Positions 6,278-9,268 of a stretch of 9,268 nucleotides of DNA are shown piece after piece; within the stretch, counting starts at the first letter, position 1, and each line of letters starts with the position of its first letter. The stretch covers positions 1 through 9,268 of the forward strand of contig JABDII010000359.1 in the NCBI GenBank assembly GCA_013003805.1, written 5' to 3'. The translations under genes and the position numbers were made by a program. The notes under the pieces were generated by a model, which had not been told where the DNA came from, searched no databases, and saw nothing but the letters and a program-made list of their open reading frames with translations. The stretch comes from Gemmatimonadales bacterium. GTDB lineage: Bacteria > Gemmatimonadota > Gemmatimonadetes > Gemmatimonadales > GWC2-71-9.

Positions 6278-7972
6278 ATGACACCTGAGGGACCCGCTCC
6301 GGTGGTCGAGCCATCCTCTCCGGCCGTCCAGCCTGTTGAGACGCGCCGGACGCTCCCGAGTCAGCGCACAATGATCTCCTGGCTCTTCACGGCCCGGATG
6401 GTTCTCGCGGTGGTTGCGTTGCTGAGCGCCGCGGTGCTCTGGACGCAGTCGCCGGACACCTCGTTCATCGTCGCCGTTGTCGTCCTCATCGCCTTCACCG
6501 TGACCGCGTACTCGTGGTGGCAGGTGTGGGTGCGGCGGGCGCAAACGGGGATGTTCTTTCTGTTCGTCCAATCGGTCGTCGACCTCGGCTTGGTGACGAC
6601 GCTGGTGTATTTCTCGGGTGGAGCGGAGAGCCCGGCCACGGCCCTGTACGTGGTCCTCATCGCGGCCTACGCGGTCTTGATGCCGCCGCTACTGGGGTTG
6701 CTGGTCGCGATCCTCGCCAGCGCCTGCTACCTGGCACAAGTGATGTGGCCCATCCCTCGCACGCCCGACCTCGGCGTGTTGGGCCAAATCGCCGTGTTCA
6801 TGGCGGTGTATGGGATCATCTCGGCACTCGGAGCCCGGCTCCGCCAGGCCGGCGCGGAGCAGGTCTCACTCGAAAGCGAGATTCGCCGGATCAGGCTCGA
6901 GGCGGATGAAATTTTGCACAACATCCGGTCGGGCGTCCTGACGGTTGATAGTACGGGCCGGCTGGCCTTCATCAATCCGATGGCCGCGCAACTGCTCCAA
7001 GTGGAGTCCTCGGCGGTGGGGATGCCGTTCCTCGACAACCTCAAGCAACGCTCCACCGAGTTGTGGGCGGCCCTCTTGGCCGGGACGCGAAGCGGACGGA
7101 AAGTGAACCGGGGAGAGGGATCGGTCATGCGTCGCGACGGTAGCCAGTTTCCGATTGGTCTGACCACTACCACGTTTGGTCGGGGGTCGAGCGAGGGGCA
7201 GTCGGTCACGGCCCTGTTCACCGACATCTCTGCTTCCAAGAAACTCGATGAGCTCCATCGGAGAGCTGAACGGCTGGAAGCCGTCGCTGCGCTGAGCGCG
7301 TCGCTCGCCCACGAGATCCGCAATCCTCTGTCCTCTATTCGGAGCTCGGTGGAGCAGCTCGCAAAGACGGCCCATGCGGACGAAGACGATCAAGTCCTGG
7401 CCGACCTCATTGTCCGGGAAACCGATCGCCTGACTCGGCTGCTCAGCGAGTTTCTCGACTTTTCGCGGGTCAGGGCCACCCAATTCCAGCGGCTCGATGT
7501 CCGCTCGGTGGTGGAGGCCGCATCGCGCCTGATCCAGGCCCACCCCGAAGTCACCGACGCGACGATTACTCTTGAGGGCAGCCCGACCCTGTTGGAGGGG
7601 GACGAGGACCTCCTGCACCGGGTCCTGGCCAACCTGCTCCTGAACGCCGCCCAGGCCGCCGCCGGTCCGGTCAATATCCGGGTCGGGTTCGGCGAAGCTC
7701 ACGCCGCAGAGCTTCCACTGGGAAGCGGGATCGAGCAGCCCATCCGGATTCGGGTCACAGACGATGGGCCGGGCATACCATCGGAAGTGTTGGACCGTAT
7801 CTTCCAGCCCTTCGTGACAGGCCGAAAAGGCGGCACGGGGTTAGGATTGGCGATCGTTCAACGGGCCATTGAGGCCCATCGGGGTCTGGTGCTGGTGGAT
7901 ACGGCAGCCGGTACCGGGACTACCTTTACTATCTTTCTACCGGCGCAACACAAGGTGGAGGACGCTGCATGA
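6278..7972 (+). CDS. Membrane sensor histidine kinase, PilS/NtrB type (PAS-HisKA-HATPase)
   Basis: A 564-residue inner-membrane sensor kinase that autophosphorylates on His and passes phosphate to the regulator encoded next. After a Pro-rich cytoplasmic tail (1-30) come about six membrane segments (near 33-56, 61-83, 91-112, 119-138, 138-158, 166-186). They have short loops and no large periplasmic domain, as in PilS; VDLGLVTTLVYFSGGAESP (101-119) resembles the PilS membrane region. A short coiled linker (187-210) leads to a PAS domain (about 205-320, with GVLTVDSTGRLAFINPMA), then HisKA with His345 in LAHEIRNPLSSI. The ATPase domain has the N box (NLLLNAAQ, 452-459), G1 (DDGPGIP, 495-501), the F box (FQPF) and G2 (GGTGLGLAI, 518-526). 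All catalytic motifs are intact. The ATG at 6278 has only a weak GAGG; the ATG at 6371 (residue 32) is a less likely alternative. Its TGA stop overlaps the regulator start. PilS is suggested, but no pilus gene is in view. Confidence 0.93.
   Translation: MTPEGPAPVVEPSSPAVQPVETRRTLPSQRTMISWLFTARMVLAVVALLSAAVLWTQSPDTSFIVAVVVLIAFTVTAYSWWQVWVRRAQTGMFFLFVQSVVDLGLVTTLVYFSGGAESPATALYVVLIAAYAVLMPPLLGLLVAILASACYLAQVMWPIPRTPDLGVLGQIAVFMAVYGIISALGARLRQAGAEQVSLESEIRRIRLEADEILHNIRSGVLTVDSTGRLAFINPMAAQLLQVESSAVGMPFLDNLKQRSTELWAALLAGTRSGRKVNRGEGSVMRRDGSQFPIGLTTTTFGRGSSEGQSVTALFTDISASKKLDELHRRAERLEAVAALSASLAHEIRNPLSSIRSSVEQLAKTAHADEDDQVLADLIVRETDRLTRLLSEFLDFSRVRATQFQRLDVRSVVEAASRLIQAHPEVTDATITLEGSPTLLEGDEDLLHRVLANLLLNAAQAAAGPVNIRVGFGEAHAAELPLGSGIEQPIRIRVTDDGPGIPSEVLDRIFQPFVTGRKGGTGLGLAIVQRAIEAHRGLVLVDTAAGTGTTFTIFLPAQHKVEDAA
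7957..7961 (+). promoter_or_regulatory. Ribosome binding site of the response regulator gene
   Basis: GGAGG lies inside the last codons of the kinase gene, 7 nt before the ATG at 7969. With the ATGA overlap, this supports coupled synthesis of kinase and regulator and fixes the regulator start. Confidence 0.8.
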
Positions 7973-9268
7973 ACAAGCCGTCGGTGTTGGTGATCGACGA
8001 CGAGTCGGCCATTCTCGACACGCTACGGATCCTCTTGAAGAAGGAAGGATTCGAGGTCAATACCGCTCAGGGCGGGAAGGCCGGCCTGGAGCATATCCGC
8101 GCGGGCGCGCACGACATGATCCTATCCGATGTTCGAATGCCCCAGGTCACGGGCATCGATATTCTGCAGGCATCGCGCGAGCAGGATCCCATGACCCCGG
8201 TGATCCTCATGACGGCCCAGGCGTCGCTCCAAACGGCCATTAGTGCGGTCAACCAAGGCGCCTTCTACTACCTGCAGAAGCCGTTCGCCAACGACGAGCT
8301 CGTCGCCATCCTACGGCGCGCCTGCGAATTCCGCCAGGTTCGAGTCGAGAACAAGCAGCTCAAGCAGGAGATTCAGCGTCGAGATGTCACCACCCACTCC
8401 CGCCCGATCGGCAAGTCGAAGCGCTTTGTCGAAGTACTCAAGTTGGTAGAGCAGATCGCCCCGACCGACTCAACAGTCCTGATTCAGGGTGAGAGCGGGA
8501 CAGGAAAGGAGGTCGTCGCCCGCTACCTCCACAACCTCTCGATCCGGGCGGACGGCCCGTTCCTGTCGATCAATTGCGGTGCCCTGCCCGAGAACCTGTT
8601 GGAGAGCGAGCTCTTCGGCCACGTCAAAGGCTCTTTCACGGGCGCCGTGCGGGACAAGCAGGGTCTCTTCGCGGCGGCGCGCGGAGGGACGTTCTTCCTC
8701 GACGAAGTGGGAGAGATGCCTGCGTCGCTTCAGATCAAGCTCCTGCGCGTGCTGCAGGAACGCGAGGTCATTCCGGTCGGCGCGACCGAGTCCATTCCCG
8801 TGGATGTGCGGATCGTCGCCGCGACCAATCGGGAACTCGAGGAGGAAGTACGCCGCGGCAACTTCCGCTCGGACCTGTTCTATCGGTTGAACGTCATCGC
8901 ACTCGACCTGCCCCAGCTCCGCGAGCGACGCGACGACCTGCTGCTCCTGATCGAGTTCTTCCTTCAGCGCGTGGCGGCCAATGCGGATGGGGAGCCCAAG
9001 GCCTTGTCGGCAGACGCGCTGGACGCCATGCTGGTCTACGACTGGCCGGGAAATGTCCGTGAGCTCGAAAACGCGCTCGAGCACGCGGTCGTGCTTACCC
9101 GGGGCAACATCATCGAGCCCAGCGTCCTGCCGGAGCGCATCACGCGGCGCCGCAAGGAGCCGCTCGTGGCGGAGCGCTCCTTCCGCAATCCAACGCTCGA
9201 GGTGATCGAGCGGGCATATATCATGTATGTGCTCCAGGCGGAGGGCGGGAACAAGACCCGTGCGGCGG
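7969..9268 (+). CDS. Sigma-54-dependent response regulator, NtrC/PilR family (3' partial)
   Basis: Activates sigma-54 RNA polymerase at distant enhancer sites when phosphorylated by the kinase. The frame is open to the window edge: 433 complete codons, so only the end of the DNA-binding domain is missing (family length about 450-480). The receiver domain (about 4-120) has Asp10-Asp11, phospho-acceptor Asp54 (LSDVRMP), Thr82 (LMTAQ) and Lys104 (LQKPF). A coiled linker with LKQEIQRR joins it to the AAA+ domain (about 150-385): Walker A GESGTGKE at 174-181, the sigma-54-contact loop GSFTGA at 221-226 (a variant of GAFTGA), Walker B with Asp245-Glu246 (FFLDEVGEM), sensor I (IVAATN), Arg300 in FRSDLFYRLN, and sensor II in WPGNVRELEN (359-368). 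A Fis-type helix-turn-helix begins at GGNKTRAA as the window ends. It overlaps the kinase stop by ATGA. PilR, AtoC or another NtrC-like regulator are all possible; targets are unknown. Confidence 0.95.
   Translation, partial: MNKPSVLVIDDESAILDTLRILLKKEGFEVNTAQGGKAGLEHIRAGAHDMILSDVRMPQVTGIDILQASREQDPMTPVILMTAQASLQTAISAVNQGAFYYLQKPFANDELVAILRRACEFRQVRVENKQLKQEIQRRDVTTHSRPIGKSKRFVEVLKLVEQIAPTDSTVLIQGESGTGKEVVARYLHNLSIRADGPFLSINCGALPENLLESELFGHVKGSFTGAVRDKQGLFAAARGGTFFLDEVGEMPASLQIKLLRVLQEREVIPVGATESIPVDVRIVAATNRELEEEVRRGNFRSDLFYRLNVIALDLPQLRERRDDLLLLIEFFLQRVAANADGEPKALSADALDAMLVYDWPGNVRELENALEHAVVLTRGNIIEPSVLPERITRRRKEPLVAERSFRNPTLEVIERAYIMYVLQAEGGNKTRAA

Noticed and set aside
6731..6745. TGGCACA with a -12-like element inside the kinase gene
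   Set aside because: The -12 part matches only two of four positions and it lies in the middle of a coding region.
6866..7702. 278-codon minus-strand open frame antisense to the kinase
   Set aside because: It is a shadow of the kinase PAS and HisKA coding sequence, with no domain of its own.
1..9268. Mobile element, CRISPR array or defence system
   Set aside because: No transposase, integrase, regularly spaced repeats, terminal inverted repeats or known defence domains were found on either strand; composition looks even across the window.

Overview
This is a GC-rich (roughly 60-65 % by eye), tightly packed bacterial chromosomal segment with seven protein genes, of which the first and last are cut by the window edges. 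There are no transposases, tRNA or rRNA genes, CRISPR arrays or phage genes. The gene set (a PilS/NtrB-type kinase with a sigma-54 activator, UPF0182, a secreted NTF2-like protein whose signal peptide ends in A-S-A-Q) fits an environmental Gram-negative bacterium. Gemmatimonadota or a similar deep lineage is my best guess, but this is an inference from overall impression and no marker gene is present.

Layout. Bases 1-1229 (+) hold the last 408 codons of a succinate-semialdehyde dehydrogenase of the Sad/GabD1 type. Its stop lies 5 bp from the stop of a convergent minus-strand cluster. Read from right to left, that cluster is a secreted NTF2/SnoaL-like protein (5297-4824), a large UPF0182 integral membrane protein (4749-2011) and exonuclease III (2014-1235). 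UPF0182 and exonuclease III overlap by four bases (GTGA) and are almost certainly translationally coupled. A 233-bp divergent intergenic region (5298-5530) is rich in short inverted and direct repeats. It separates this cluster from a rightward group: a small phospholipase/carboxylesterase-type serine hydrolase (5531-6181), then, after a 96-bp gap with a plausible promoter and a leader hairpin, a six-segment membrane histidine kinase (6278-7972). The kinase overlaps its partner by ATGA: a sigma-54-dependent NtrC-family response regulator (7969 to the window end, truncated in its DNA-binding domain).

How the genes work together. The kinase and regulator are a complete two-component phosphorelay, with His345 passing phosphate to Asp54 and the AAA+ domain remodelling sigma-54 RNA polymerase. 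Its targets are not in the window, where I found no convincing -24/-12 promoter. The other genes are metabolic or housekeeping (semialdehyde oxidation, ester hydrolysis, base-excision repair), plus one widespread but functionally uncharacterised membrane protein.

I do not see a clearly new biological system here. The points most worth a second look are the UPF0182-xth coupling, an 11-bp-arm palindrome inside the UPF0182 gene, and the structured intergenic and leader regions.
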